Both the position numbers and the translations under genes were made by a program. Shown here piece after piece: positions 1 to 8,430 of a DNA stretch of 64,000 bases. The notes beneath the pieces were generated by a model that searched no databases, was not told where the DNA came from, and worked only from the letters and a program-made list of their open reading frames with translations. The first letter of the stretch is position 1. Each line of letters opens with the position of its first letter. The DNA comes from VGRW01 sp031396695 (GTDB lineage Bacteria > Myxococcota_A > UBA9160 > SZUA-336): contig JANNLG010000016.1 of NCBI GenBank assembly GCA_031396695.1, positions 58,208-122,207 of the forward strand, read 5' to 3'.

Positions 1-317
1 TGCGGAACCACGTTCCCGAGCGACTCGAGGTTGATGTGATCGGGCCGAAGTGCGCGCATCAGCGCGCCCTGCGCAGCAAACAGGTCCGCGCAGAAACAAG
101 CCCACTCCGTGGCCAAGAGCTGATCGGGACGCGCCGCGTGACGCGGATCGAAGATCAGCACGCACTGCCCGCGGTAGGTCTGGTTCTTCGCCAGGTAGAG
201 CGAGGAGATCTCGAGCTGCGCGATCAGATCCCAAGCGTCGCTCACGTCCGGGCGAGGCGAGTCCAGCGCACACTCGACGCCGCGCACGCTGCGCTCCCAG
301 GCCTCTCGTTCCGACAC
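1..317 (-). CDS. HIT-family hydrolase, C-terminus cut by window edge
   Basis: The minus strand stays open from a GTG at 317 to the window edge, giving 105 residues that begin V-S-E-R-E-A-W. The distal part reads RPDHINLESLGNVVP, a very good match to the segment just before the HxHxH triad in the HIT (histidine triad, Ap4A hydrolase-like) superfamily. The triad itself lies beyond base 1 and is not seen. The start is 11 bases after the VOC stop, with GGCGGA upstream, so the two genes are probably co-transcribed. Family assignment is fairly secure from the motif; the nucleotide substrate is unknown. Confidence 0.72.
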   Translation of the reverse strand, partial: MSEREAWERSVRGVECALDSPRPDVSDAWDLIAQLEISSLYLAKNQTYRGQCVLIFDPRHAARPDQLLATEWACFCADLFAAQGALMRALRPDHINLESLGNVVP

Positions 318-328
318 GCGTTCCGCCG

Positions 329-1195
329 TCAGCTCGAGCCGGCTTCGATCAAGAGCGTCGGCACGCCGGGAATGCCCTTGTCGATGCTGAACACGCGGGT
401 GCCGGCCTTGTGTCCGTCGCGCGTCGGTGTCGCCTCGAAGCCGGCCGCGACCAGGCGCGCGCGCGCCGCGTCGGCGTCAGGCACACGCCACGCGAGGCCC
501 CACAGGCGATCGCGCGCGGACGCATCGACCGGCGTCGAGAGCCGGCTGGCGACCTCGACCGTCACTCCGCCGACGCGGAAGAACAACAGCCGCACGCCGC
601 GCTGCTCGAAAGTGCGGTCGAGCGCGAGCCGCAAGCCGAGCTTCTCGCCGTAGAAGGCCCGAGTCGCCTCGACGTCCTGCGTGTTCACCACGACGTGGTC
701 GAGGCCGCTCGCGATCGAGTCCGTCGCTGCGAGCGGTTCGGCGACCGGCAGCGCGTCGGGTGGTGAGAGGTGTTCGATCGCGAAGACGAGCGGTCCGCGC
801 GACTCGTTCGGCGGCAGGATCACGTTTTTCCAGCTGCGCTCGTGCGGGCGCTCGGGGTCGCGTCCCGTGCCCGGCATCGGATCGGTCGGCGACAGGCCGC
901 GGGCGCGCAGCTCGCGCGCGCATTCGTCGGCGTCGTCGGTGCCGAAGGCCAGGCCGATCAGGCCCTCGCCGTCGCTGTCGAGCCGCGCGCGCAGCATCGA
1001 CGCGGTTCCGCCCTCGCCCGTCGGCCCGAGGAGCTCGAGGTAGGTGTTGTCGAGCCGGAACAGCGCGTTCGCGGTGCCCATGCCCGGGTGCGTGCCGCGC
1101 CACGAAGGCGCGCGGCCGAGCAGCGCGCTGAACGTCTTGGTCGAAGCGTCGAGATCGCGCACGCCGACGATCACGTGGTCGAGCGAGTGGAGCAT
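329..1195 (-). CDS. VOC / glyoxalase-like domain protein
   Basis: 288 residues with two vicinal-oxygen-chelate halves. The first opens LDHVIVGVRDLDASTKTFSA and the second, near residue 165, LDHVVVNTQDVEATRAFYGE; the repeated start is typical of a two-module VOC protein. Such proteins bind a divalent metal and act as dioxygenases, isomerases or lyases; the substrate cannot be read here. It is cytoplasmic, with no signal peptide. It is first in a minus-strand pair with the HIT-family gene. A TAACCT element ends 6 bases before the ATG, suggesting a leaderless transcript. Confidence 0.8.
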   Translation of the reverse strand: MLHSLDHVIVGVRDLDASTKTFSALLGRAPSWRGTHPGMGTANALFRLDNTYLELLGPTGEGGTASMLRARLDSDGEGLIGLAFGTDDADECARELRARGLSPTDPMPGTGRDPERPHERSWKNVILPPNESRGPLVFAIEHLSPPDALPVAEPLAATDSIASGLDHVVVNTQDVEATRAFYGEKLGLRLALDRTFEQRGVRLLFFRVGGVTVEVASRLSTPVDASARDRLWGLAWRVPDADAARARLVAAGFEATPTRDGHKAGTRVFSIDKGIPGVPTLLIEAGSS

Positions 1196-1201
1196 GGTTC
1201 G

Positions 1202-1207
1202 AGGTTA
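1202..1207 (-). promoter_or_regulatory. -10-like TAACCT before the VOC gene
   Basis: TAACCT on the minus strand, preceded by GG, ends 6 bases before the ATG at 1195. That spacing would place transcription initiation at or very near the start codon. It is one of a series of such elements in this window. Confidence 0.4.
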
Positions 1208-1313
1208 CCAGAATCGCCTCGGGCCTCGTGATCCCAAGTTAATCCCAAGCTCGGGCCGTGGACCTTTGCCATGATCGTGTCGCGATGTTCCATCGACCGC
1301 ACGCTGCGCAGGC

Positions 1314-2999
1314 ATGACGACCGGCTACTACACCGCATCGCACGACTTCGTCCGGCTCGAGAAGCTGCCCTTCTCGCTGCGCGAGATCGACGGCACGATC
1401 GTGGGCGAGCTCGGCGGGCGCGACTACGCGGCGATGTCGACCGCGCGCGTGATGCGCGCCGCGCAGACGTTCTTCGAGCTGCCCACTCGGGGGATCGGCG
1501 GCGAGTCGCGTGTCGGACGCGCGCGCGTAGAGCCGGGCAATCTCGCCGCGCTGCTGGCGCGCAAGCCGATCGCGGTGTACGAGGATTCCGACAGTGGCCT
1601 GCTGCGGATCCAGTATCGCGAGGTCGTGCTCCGCTTCAAGCCGGACACTTCCCTGAAGCGCAGGGTGGAGATCCTCGAAGCGTCCGGCCTGAGACTCCGC
1701 AGCCGGCATCCGCTGATTCCCGACCAGATCATCGCCTACGACGCCGAACGCCGTTTCTCAGGGGACGATCTCGTCAGCACGGCCGCGCGTCTGGCCGAGA
1801 CCGACGGCGTCGTCTTCGCGACGCCGAACTTCGTGTCGCAGTACCGGCGCGACGCGCGACGAGGCGGCAGCCGGCCGCCACGCGGCCAATGGCACCTGCC
1901 GCTCGTGGGCGCGGCCGAAGCCTGGAAGACAACGCGCGGCAAGTCGGCGATCACGATCGCAATCGTCGACGACGGCGTCGACATCGCGCACCCGGACCTG
2001 CGCGCAAACATCCGCCGCCGGCCGGATCGGCACGAGCGGCGCGACCTGTACGGACGCGATTTCTTCCTGCGCGACACCGATCCGGGTCACTTCGATCCGC
2101 GCCCGAAGCGCTTCCGCGCGCCCTTCGGCCAGATGCGCGGCAACGACATCCACGGCACGTCCTGCGCGGGCGTCGCCGCGGCGCGGGGTCCGCACGTCTA
2201 CGGCATCGCACCGAACTGCCGGATCCTGCCCGTGAAGGCCTTCCACGCCGACGACCTCGCCGCCGACGCGCAGGTTGCGGACGCGATTCGCTACGCGGCG
2301 CTGCACGCCGACGTGCTGTCGTGCTCCTGGGACGGACCGCGCAGCCCCGATCTCGAGTTCGCGCTTCGCGACGCGATGGCGCTCGGTCGCAACGGCCGCG
2401 GCGCGATCGTGGTGGGCGCGAGCGGCAACGGGCGCGTCGCGCGCGTCGGCTACCCCGCATCCGATCCGAACGCGATCGCGGTCGGCGCGTCTACCGACAA
2501 GGACCTGCTGGCCTCGTACTCCAATCGCGGCGTGCAGGTCTGGGTCGTCGCGCCGTCGAACGGCGGAGAGCTCGGGGTCTTCACCACCGACGTGAGCGCG
2601 GCGGGTCGCGGCTTCAACACGGGTACGCAGGTGGCGGGCGGCAGCGACGGGCTGTGCACGAACGACTTCGGCGGCACCTCGTCGGCCACGCCGCTGGTCG
2701 CCGGACTGTGCGCGCTCCTGCTGTCGATCGATGCGAAGCTCTCGCTCGCGCAGATTCGCGGCGTGCTCAAGTCGAGCTCGCGCAAGATCGGCCCCGCTTC
2801 GGCGTACGACCCGAACGGTCATTCGACGAGCTACGGCTGGGGCCGACTCGACGCCGCGGCCGCGGTGGCGCTGGTCGCGGAAGCCGCCAAGGCGAAGCGC
2901 AAGCGCCCCGCCGCGAAGGCGAGAACGCAGCGCGCGACGGCTTCGCACGAGACTCGCGAGCTGCGCATTTCGGCGCGGCGCGCTGCGCCGAGGCGCTAA
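1314..2999 (+). CDS. S8 family (subtilisin-like) serine protease
   Basis: 561 residues. The catalytic triad is visible: Asp219 in IAIVDDGVDIAHPDL, His280 in GNDIHGTSCAG and Ser456 in GGTSSATPLVAG, with oxyanion Asn372 in GASGNG. About 200 residues precede the catalytic domain and could be a propeptide or interaction domain; residues 105-180 resemble an inhibitor-like prodomain. There is no clear signal peptide, which is unusual for a subtilase and suggests a cytoplasmic or non-classically exported enzyme. The last 40 residues are Lys/Arg/Ala-rich and look disordered. It stands alone, upstream of an unrelated operon. Confidence 0.88.
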   Translation: MTTGYYTASHDFVRLEKLPFSLREIDGTIVGELGGRDYAAMSTARVMRAAQTFFELPTRGIGGESRVGRARVEPGNLAALLARKPIAVYEDSDSGLLRIQYREVVLRFKPDTSLKRRVEILEASGLRLRSRHPLIPDQIIAYDAERRFSGDDLVSTAARLAETDGVVFATPNFVSQYRRDARRGGSRPPRGQWHLPLVGAAEAWKTTRGKSAITIAIVDDGVDIAHPDLRANIRRRPDRHERRDLYGRDFFLRDTDPGHFDPRPKRFRAPFGQMRGNDIHGTSCAGVAAARGPHVYGIAPNCRILPVKAFHADDLAADAQVADAIRYAALHADVLSCSWDGPRSPDLEFALRDAMALGRNGRGAIVVGASGNGRVARVGYPASDPNAIAVGASTDKDLLASYSNRGVQVWVVAPSNGGELGVFTTDVSAAGRGFNTGTQVAGGSDGLCTNDFGGTSSATPLVAGLCALLLSIDAKLSLAQIRGVLKSSSRKIGPASAYDPNGHSTSYGWGRLDAAAAVALVAEAAKAKRKRPAAKARTQRATASHETRELRISARRAAPRR

Positions 3000-3066
3000 C
3001 CCGAGCGAGCGCCTTCGCGTCTTTGCGAGCTTGACCGGGGCCGCACATCCGCGGAACAAACCATAT

Positions 3067-3078
3067 GGTCATATGACC
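3067..3078. promoter_or_regulatory. 12-base perfect palindrome, candidate ArsR operator
   Basis: GGTCATATGACC is a perfect palindrome ending two bases before the ATG of the ArsR-type regulator. It sits in an AT-rich island (CATATGGTCATATG). Self-regulation through an operator over the promoter is normal for ArsR proteins; that this is the site is inference. Confidence 0.4.
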
Positions 3079-3080
3079 GG

Positions 3081-3386
3081 ATGGTTCAGCCGATGCCCGG
3101 GGATGCCCTCAGCCAGACCTTTGCCGCCCTCGCCGATCCGACGCGGCGCGCGATCCTCGCCCAGCTCGCGGCGGGCGATGCGTCGGTCACGGAGCTCGCC
3201 GCGCCGTTCGCGATGAGCCGGCCGGCGGTCTCGAAGCACCTGAAGGTGCTCGAGCGCGCCGGACTGATCGCGCGCGCGCGCGACGCGCAGTGGCGCCCGA
3301 GCCGACTCGAGGCGTATCTGCGCGAGCTGCAGAAGCCGTCCAAGCCCGTCGTCAGCAACGGGAAGAAGAATGTCCGCAAGCGCTAG
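3081..3386 (+). CDS. ArsR-family winged-helix regulator
   Basis: 101 residues, the usual size for a compact ArsR regulator. The segment LADPTRRAILAQLAAGDASVTELA followed by FAMSRPAVSKHLKVLERAGL is the classic helix-turn-helix and recognition helix. There are no cysteine pairs, so a metal sensor of the SmtB type is unlikely. Its gene overlaps the following AHSA1-domain gene by 17 bases; ArsR/SRPBCC pairs of this type are common, the regulator controlling its partner. Start ATG 3081; an in-frame ATG at 3093 is an alternative. Confidence 0.86.
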   Translation: MVQPMPGDALSQTFAALADPTRRAILAQLAAGDASVTELAAPFAMSRPAVSKHLKVLERAGLIARARDAQWRPSRLEAYLRELQKPSKPVVSNGKKNVRKR

Positions 3387-3855
3387 CACCGCAGCCGCCG
3401 CGTCCGACCTCGAACTCGCGCTGACGCGGGTCTTCGACGCGCCGCGCGAGCTCGTCTTCGCCGCGTGGACACGAGCCGAGCACGCCGTGCACTGGTTCGC
3501 GCCGCACGGCTGCACGGTCACATCGTGCACCATGGGCCTGCGCGTCGGCGGCCCGTGGCGCTCGTGCATGCGCTGGCCGGACGGCAGCGACCACTGGCAG
3601 GGCGGCGAGTTCCGCGAGATCGTCCCGCCCGAGCGGCTGGTCTTCACGTACGCGTGGGAGGACGAGAACGGCCGACCCAAGCACGAGACGCTCGTGACGG
3701 TGCGGCTCGAAGCACGCGGCGCGCAGACCGCGCTCACGTTCCACCAGGCGGTGTTCGAGTCGGAGTCGTCGCGCACCTCGCACGGCGGCGGCTGGAACGG
3801 CTCGCTCGACGTGCTCGCTGAGTACCTGGCGAAGCGAACGGGGACGCGCACATGA
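3370..3855 (+). CDS. SRPBCC / AHSA1-domain protein
   Basis: 161 residues of the AHSA1 (activator of Hsp90 ATPase homologue 1-like) branch of the SRPBCC fold: LTRVFDAPRELVFAAWTRAE at the start, then HWFAPHGCTVTSCTM and a C-terminal helix in GGGWNGSLDVLAEYL. The fold binds hydrophobic ligands in a deep cavity. It overlaps the ArsR gene at the 5' end and the transglutaminase gene at the 3' end (ATGA), so the three form one operon. Ligand unknown. Confidence 0.86.
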   Translation: MSASASTAAAASDLELALTRVFDAPRELVFAAWTRAEHAVHWFAPHGCTVTSCTMGLRVGGPWRSCMRWPDGSDHWQGGEFREIVPPERLVFTYAWEDENGRPKHETLVTVRLEARGAQTALTFHQAVFESESSRTSHGGGWNGSLDVLAEYLAKRTGTRT

Positions 3856-4763
3856 CCGCGGCCGAGGCGGATGCGCTCGCCTATTACGCGACACCAGCGC
3901 GGTTCACTGAGCTCGGCCCGCACGCGCCGCTCTCGCGTGATTTGCCCGACGACCTCGGCGCTCTGTGTCGGCTGGTGCAGGGGCTGATCGTGCACCCGTT
4001 CCTGGGCCAGCTCTACGGCCTCTCGCCGAACCCGAAGCGCCAGGGCGAGCTCGAGCTTCGCTCGGTGCAGGACATGCTCGACCGGATGCTCGCGCTCGAA
4101 CCCGCTCCGCTTTCGGCACGCCGCGCGCCCGAGCAGCGGCTACTCGGCAACTGCCGTCACTTCTCGGTGTTGACGTGTTCTCTGCTGCGCGCGCGCGGCG
4201 TACCGTCGCGGCCGCGCTGCGGCTTCGCCAGCTGGTTCGAGCCGGGCAAGTTCACGGACCACTGGGTCTGCGAGGTCTGGGATCCGCAGCGCAGCGCGTG
4301 GCGCCTGGTGGACGCACAGCTCGACGCCGAGCAGCGCGAAGCCTGCAAGATCGACTTCGACCCGCTCGACGTACCGCGCGATCGCTTCCTGATCGCGGGT
4401 CGCGCCTGGCAGCGCTGCCGACACGAAGGTGCGAATCCGACGGACTTCGGAATCCTCGACCTGCGCGGTCTCTGGTTCGTGCGCGGCAACCTGGTGCGCG
4501 ACCTGGCCGCGCTCGCCAAGCGCGAGCTCCTGCCCTGGGACGGCTGGGGCCTGATGGCGGATGCGCACGAGAGCGACGCGAGCGAGCTCGCGCTGCTCGA
4601 TCGTGTCGCGGCGCTCACGCTGGCCGGCGACGAGCGGCACGCCGAGCGCCTCGCGCTGCAGTCGAGCGATCCGGGTCTGCGGGTGCCGCGCGCCGTCGTC
4701 AACTTCAACCTGGGCGGCGCCGCGGTCGAACTTCCGCCCGGAGTCGCGAACGAATCGAGCTAG
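3852..4763 (+). CDS. Transglutaminase-like superfamily protein
   Basis: 303 residues. The Cys-His-Asp triad of the transglutaminase/protease fold is recognisable: Cys in LGNCRHFSVLTCSLLRARG, His in FTDHWVCEVWD and Asp in WRLVDAQLD. The Cys-containing helix followed by VPSRPRCGF is the family signature. No signal peptide is present, so it is probably cytoplasmic. Bacterial members can be proteases, amidases or peptide cyclases; the substrate cannot be predicted. Last gene of the ArsR/AHSA1 operon, starting in a 4-base overlap. Confidence 0.75.
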   Translation: MTAAEADALAYYATPARFTELGPHAPLSRDLPDDLGALCRLVQGLIVHPFLGQLYGLSPNPKRQGELELRSVQDMLDRMLALEPAPLSARRAPEQRLLGNCRHFSVLTCSLLRARGVPSRPRCGFASWFEPGKFTDHWVCEVWDPQRSAWRLVDAQLDAEQREACKIDFDPLDVPRDRFLIAGRAWQRCRHEGANPTDFGILDLRGLWFVRGNLVRDLAALAKRELLPWDGWGLMADAHESDASELALLDRVAALTLAGDERHAERLALQSSDPGLRVPRAVVNFNLGGAAVELPPGVANESS

Positions 4764-4766
4764 CGC

Positions 4767-4782
4767 GCGGCCGGCCGGCCGC
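4767..4782. terminator. GC palindrome between convergent genes
   Basis: GCGGCCGGCCGGCCGC is a perfect 16-base palindrome filling almost all of the gap between the transglutaminase stop (TAG 4761-4763) and the typA stop (4783-4785). It could end transcription from both sides as a hairpin, but it has no U tract, so intrinsic termination is uncertain. Confidence 0.35.
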
Positions 4783-6591
4783 TCAGGTCGGGCGCTTCCT
4801 CAGATTCGACGCCAGCAGGCGCTTGCGCAAGCGCAGGCTCGCGGGCGTGACCTCGAGCAGCTCGTCGCCCTCGATCCACTCCAGCGCCGACTCGATCGTG
4901 AAGCGGCGCGGCGGCGTCAGGACCTGCGCGTCGTCGTGGCCGGTGTTGCGCACGTTGGTGAGCTTCTTCGCGCGCGCGACGTTCACGTTCATGTCGTTGT
5001 CGCGGCGGTTCTCGCCCACGACCTGGCCTTCGTACACGCTCTCGCCGTTGCCGATGAACATGGTCGCGCGGTCTTGAATGCTGAACAGCGCGTGCGTGGT
5101 GGAGCGGCCGGTCTCGCTGGCGACGATCGCACCGACGCCCCTGCCCGTCAGGTTGCCTGCGAGCGGCTCGTAGCCGCGCACGCTGCGGTAGAGATTTCCC
5201 TCGCCGCGCGTGTCGGTGAGGAACTCCGTGCGGTAGCCGAACAGGCCGCGCGAAGGCACGATGAAGTTGAGCAGCGTGCGCGCGCCGCGGCTCTCCATCT
5301 GCACGAGTCGGCCGCGGCGTGAGCCGAGCTTCTCGAGCACCGCGCCGGTGGCTTCCTGGGGCACATCGGCGACGACGTCCTCGACCGGCTCGCAGCGCTT
5401 GCCGTCGACGACGCGCTCGATGATCTGCGGCTGAGAGACCGCAAACTCGAAGCCCTCGCGGCGCATGGTCTCGATCAACACCGCGATCTGCAGCTCACCG
5501 CGGCCGGCAACCTCGAAGGTGTCGGTGGATTCGCCGCTGCCGATCCGGATCGACACGTTCGTGAGCGCTTCGCGTCGCAGACGGTCGCCGATCTGACGGC
5601 TCGTGACGTACTTGCCTTCCTGACCGGCGAACGGAGAGTTGTTCACCGAGAAGCGCACGCTCACGGTCGGTGGATCGATCGCGATGCGCGGCAGCGATTC
5701 TTGCGCGTCCGGCGGACAGACGGTGTCGCCGATCTCGATCGTGTCGACGCCGGCGATGATCGCGATCTCGCCCGCGGAGGCCGACTCGCGCTCGACGCGC
5801 TCGAGCCCCTGGGGCGCAAATAGTTTCGTGATGCGGAAGCTCTGCGCCGCACCCGACTCGGGGATACGCACGACGGTGACGCCGCGTCGGAGCGTCCCCC
5901 GCTCCACGCGCCCGATCACGAGCCGGCCGACGAACTCGTCCCAGCCCAGCGTCACGGCCTGAAACTGCAGCGGCCCTTCGGTGTCGACCACGGGTGCGGG
6001 CGCGTGCTCGAGGATCAGATCGAGCAGCGGCCGCAGGTCCTTGCGCTCGGCTTCGGGCGTGAGCGCGGCGGTGCCCTGCTTCGCGGACGTGTAGACGATC
6101 GGGAAATCGAGCTGGCGATCGTCGGCGCCGAGCTCGACGAGCAGGTCGAAGACCTCGTCGACGACTTCGTGCGCGCGTTGCTCCGGCCGATCGATCTTGT
6201 TGACCACGACGATCGGCTTCAAGCCGCGCGCGAGCGCCTTGCCGAGCACGAAGCGCGTCTGCGGCATCACGCCCTCGACCGCGTCCACGAGCAAGAGCAC
6301 CGCGTCGACCATGCCCAGCACGCGCTCGACCTCGCCGCCGAAATCCGCGTGACCAGGCGTGTCGACGAGCTGGATCTTCACGCCCTCGTACTCCACCGCC
6401 GTGTTCTTGGCGTGGATGGTGATGCCGCGCTCGCGCTCCAGGTCCTCGCTGTCCATCGCGCGCTCCTGCACTTCCTGGTTGACGCGGAAGGTGCCGGTCT
6501 GGCGCAGGAGTCCATCGAGCAGCGTCGTCTTGCCATGATCGACGTGCGCAATGATGGCTAGGTTGCGGATGTCTTTGCGGGGGCCACGCAT
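4783..6591 (-). CDS. typA: Ribosome-associated GTPase TypA/BipA
   Basis: 602 residues, the normal TypA length. GTPase motifs: P-loop AHVDHGKTTLLDGLL near residues 15-29, switch II DTPGHADFGGEVERVLG and NKID in VVVNKIDRPEQR, followed by EF-G-like domains II, III and V and the TypA C-terminal domain (SRRGRLVQMESRG). TypA binds the ribosome and assists 50S maturation and stress or cold adaptation. It is monocistronic and diverges from the 6624 gene across only 32 bases. Confidence 0.97.
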   Translation of the reverse strand: MRGPRKDIRNLAIIAHVDHGKTTLLDGLLRQTGTFRVNQEVQERAMDSEDLERERGITIHAKNTAVEYEGVKIQLVDTPGHADFGGEVERVLGMVDAVLLLVDAVEGVMPQTRFVLGKALARGLKPIVVVNKIDRPEQRAHEVVDEVFDLLVELGADDRQLDFPIVYTSAKQGTAALTPEAERKDLRPLLDLILEHAPAPVVDTEGPLQFQAVTLGWDEFVGRLVIGRVERGTLRRGVTVVRIPESGAAQSFRITKLFAPQGLERVERESASAGEIAIIAGVDTIEIGDTVCPPDAQESLPRIAIDPPTVSVRFSVNNSPFAGQEGKYVTSRQIGDRLRREALTNVSIRIGSGESTDTFEVAGRGELQIAVLIETMRREGFEFAVSQPQIIERVVDGKRCEPVEDVVADVPQEATGAVLEKLGSRRGRLVQMESRGARTLLNFIVPSRGLFGYRTEFLTDTRGEGNLYRSVRGYEPLAGNLTGRGVGAIVASETGRSTTHALFSIQDRATMFIGNGESVYEGQVVGENRRDNDMNVNVARAKKLTNVRNTGHDDAQVLTPPRRFTIESALEWIEGDELLEVTPASLRLRKRLLASNLRKRPT

Positions 6592-6605
6592 CGGGGCGCC
6601 GAGGC

Positions 6606-6611
6606 TAAGAT
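6606..6611 (+). promoter_or_regulatory. -10-like TAAGAT before the hydroxyacid dehydrogenase
   Basis: TAAGAT ends 12 bases before the ATG at 6624, inside the 32-base divergent gap with typA. The short spacing implies a very short leader. Confidence 0.35.
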
Positions 6612-6623
6612 CCCTTCCTTCAG

Positions 6624-7592
6624 ATGTCCACAGGCCGAATCGCCCGCATCCACATTTTCCACGGGATCTCGCGTGAGCTCTCCGAGGCGCTCGCGCGCCC
6701 GCTGCGCGCGCGGCTGCCCGACCGCGAGGTGCTGGTCTGGACGCACGAGGACGAACTGCGCGCGGGCATCGGCGAAATCGAGGCCTTGCTCGCGTTCCGG
6801 CCGCCGCGCGGGATCTGGGCCGGCGCGGCGCGCCTGCGGCTCTTCCAGATGATGGGCGCGGGTGTGGACGCCCTGTTGCCGGCTCCCGATCTCCCCGCAG
6901 CGGTGCGGATCGCGAACGCGCGCGGCATCCACGGCCCGCACATGAGCGAGTTCGCGCTCGCCATGGTGCTCGCGCTCGCCAAGCGCGTGCCGCGCGCGCT
7001 CGAGCAGAGCCGCGACCGGCTCTGGAAACCGTACGGGGTCGACACCATCGCGGGTCGGACGCTCGCGATCCTGGGCCTGGGCTCGATCGGCGCAGCCGTC
7101 GCGGAGCTGGCGAGCCGGCTCGGCATGCACGTGGTCGGCACGCAGCGCGAGCCCAAGCCCATCCCGCACGTGGCCGAGATCGTGCGGCCCGAGAGCACCG
7201 AGCAGGTGCTGCGCGAGGCCGACTTCGTGGTCGTGCTGCTGCCGCTCACGCCCGAGACGCGCGGGGCGCTCGGCGCGCGCGAGCTCGCGTGGCTGAAGCC
7301 GACTGCGTACCTGATCAACCTGGCGCGCGGCGGAATCGTGGACGAGGACGCGCTCGCCGACGCGCTGCGTTCCGGACGCCTCGCCGGCGCCGCGCTCGAC
7401 GTGTTCGCCGAGGAGCCGCTGCCCGCGTCGAGTCCGCTGTGGAGCGCCCCGAACACGATCCTGACGCCGCACGTCGCGGGGCTCGGGCCCGGCTACATGG
7501 AGCGGCTCACGGAGATCTTCGCCGAGAACCTGGACCGGATCGAGAACGACCTGCCGCTCCGCAACGAAGTCGATCGCGCGCGCGGCTACTGA
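6624..7592 (+). CDS. D-2-hydroxyacid dehydrogenase (NAD(P)-dependent)
   Basis: 322 residues. The Rossmann motif GLGSIG (151-156) lies in LAILGLGSIGAAVAEL, and the catalytic set is Arg235 (NLARGGIVDEDAL), Glu264 and His283 (TPHVAGLGPGY). This is the core of the family that reduces 2-oxoacids to D-2-hydroxyacids. Members near glyoxylate/hydroxypyruvate reductase share this length. The exact substrate is open. The next gene, an SDR on the same strand, starts 35 bases later and may be co-transcribed. Confidence 0.9.
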   Translation: MSTGRIARIHIFHGISRELSEALARPLRARLPDREVLVWTHEDELRAGIGEIEALLAFRPPRGIWAGAARLRLFQMMGAGVDALLPAPDLPAAVRIANARGIHGPHMSEFALAMVLALAKRVPRALEQSRDRLWKPYGVDTIAGRTLAILGLGSIGAAVAELASRLGMHVVGTQREPKPIPHVAEIVRPESTEQVLREADFVVVLLPLTPETRGALGARELAWLKPTAYLINLARGGIVDEDALADALRSGRLAGAALDVFAEEPLPASSPLWSAPNTILTPHVAGLGPGYMERLTEIFAENLDRIENDLPLRNEVDRARGY

Positions 7593-7627
7593 TGTAGACG
7601 AGCACGGCTGCACACGAGGAGTGAACG

Positions 7628-8416
7628 ATGAGGCTGGCCGGAAAGCGCGCGCTGGTGACGGGAGCCGCCAGCGGAATCGGGCGCGCGAGCGCGATCTTGT
7701 TCGCGAGCGAGGGCGCGCGCGTGCTGGCCGTGGACATGGCCGAGGACGGTCTCGCGGGCACGCGCGAAGAGATCGAGAAGCAGGGCGGCACGTGTCTGAC
7801 CCGACGCGCAGATGTGTCGGATGAAGACACCGTGCGCGAGCTGGTCGCGACCGCCCGGCGCGAGCTCGGCGGCCTCGAGGTCTGCTACGCGAACGCGGGC
7901 GTTTCCGGCGGGCTGGTGCCGTTCTTCGAACTCTCCGCCAGCGAATGGGAGCGCGTGCTGCGCGTGAACCTGATCGGCCCGTTCCTCGCCATCAAGTACG
8001 CCGCGCCTGCCATGCGCGACGCGGGCGGCGGCTCGATCCTCTGCACCGCTTCGGTCGCGGGTCTGCGCTCGGGCGCGGGCGGCAGCGCGTACAGCGCGAG
8101 CAAGGCGGGCGTGATCTCGCTGGTGCAAACGGCCGCCAACCAGCTCGTCGGCACGAACGTGCGCGTGAACGCGATCTGCCCCGGACTGATCGAGACCGGC
8201 ATGACCCGTCCCATGTTCGAGCTGGCGCGCGAGCGCGGCAGCGAGAAGAAGATCGGTCAGCTCAACCCGCTGAAGCGCGCCGGACAGCCGATCGAGATCG
8301 CGCGCATGGCGCTGTTCCTCGCCAGCGACGACGCCAGCTACGTGAACGGCCAGGCGTTCGCGGTCGACGGCGGGCTCTCGTCGAGTCACCCGTTCGTGCC
8401 CGGGCGACTCGCCTGA
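7628..8416 (+). CDS. SDR-family oxidoreductase
   Basis: 262 residues, classical short-chain dehydrogenase. Cofactor motif TGAASGIG (11-18), NAG in YANAGVSGG, and catalytic Ser142, Tyr155 and Lys159 in ASVAGLRSGAGGSAYSASKAG. The C-terminal segment ASYVNGQAFAVDGG is the usual SDR ending. Start ATG 7628 has a good ribosome site (GAGGAG). The substrate cannot be assigned. Convergent with the acyl-CoA synthetase gene. Confidence 0.9.
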   Translation: MRLAGKRALVTGAASGIGRASAILFASEGARVLAVDMAEDGLAGTREEIEKQGGTCLTRRADVSDEDTVRELVATARRELGGLEVCYANAGVSGGLVPFFELSASEWERVLRVNLIGPFLAIKYAAPAMRDAGGGSILCTASVAGLRSGAGGSAYSASKAGVISLVQTAANQLVGTNVRVNAICPGLIETGMTRPMFELARERGSEKKIGQLNPLKRAGQPIEIARMALFLASDDASYVNGQAFAVDGGLSSSHPFVPGRLA

Positions 8417-8418
8417 TC

Positions 8419-8430
8419 GAGCGCGCGCTC
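8419..8430. terminator. GC palindrome between convergent genes
   Basis: GAGCGCGCGCTC, a perfect 12-base palindrome, bridges the SDR stop (8416) and the end of the acyl-CoA synthetase gene (8429). Termination is plausible but there is no U tract. Confidence 0.28.
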
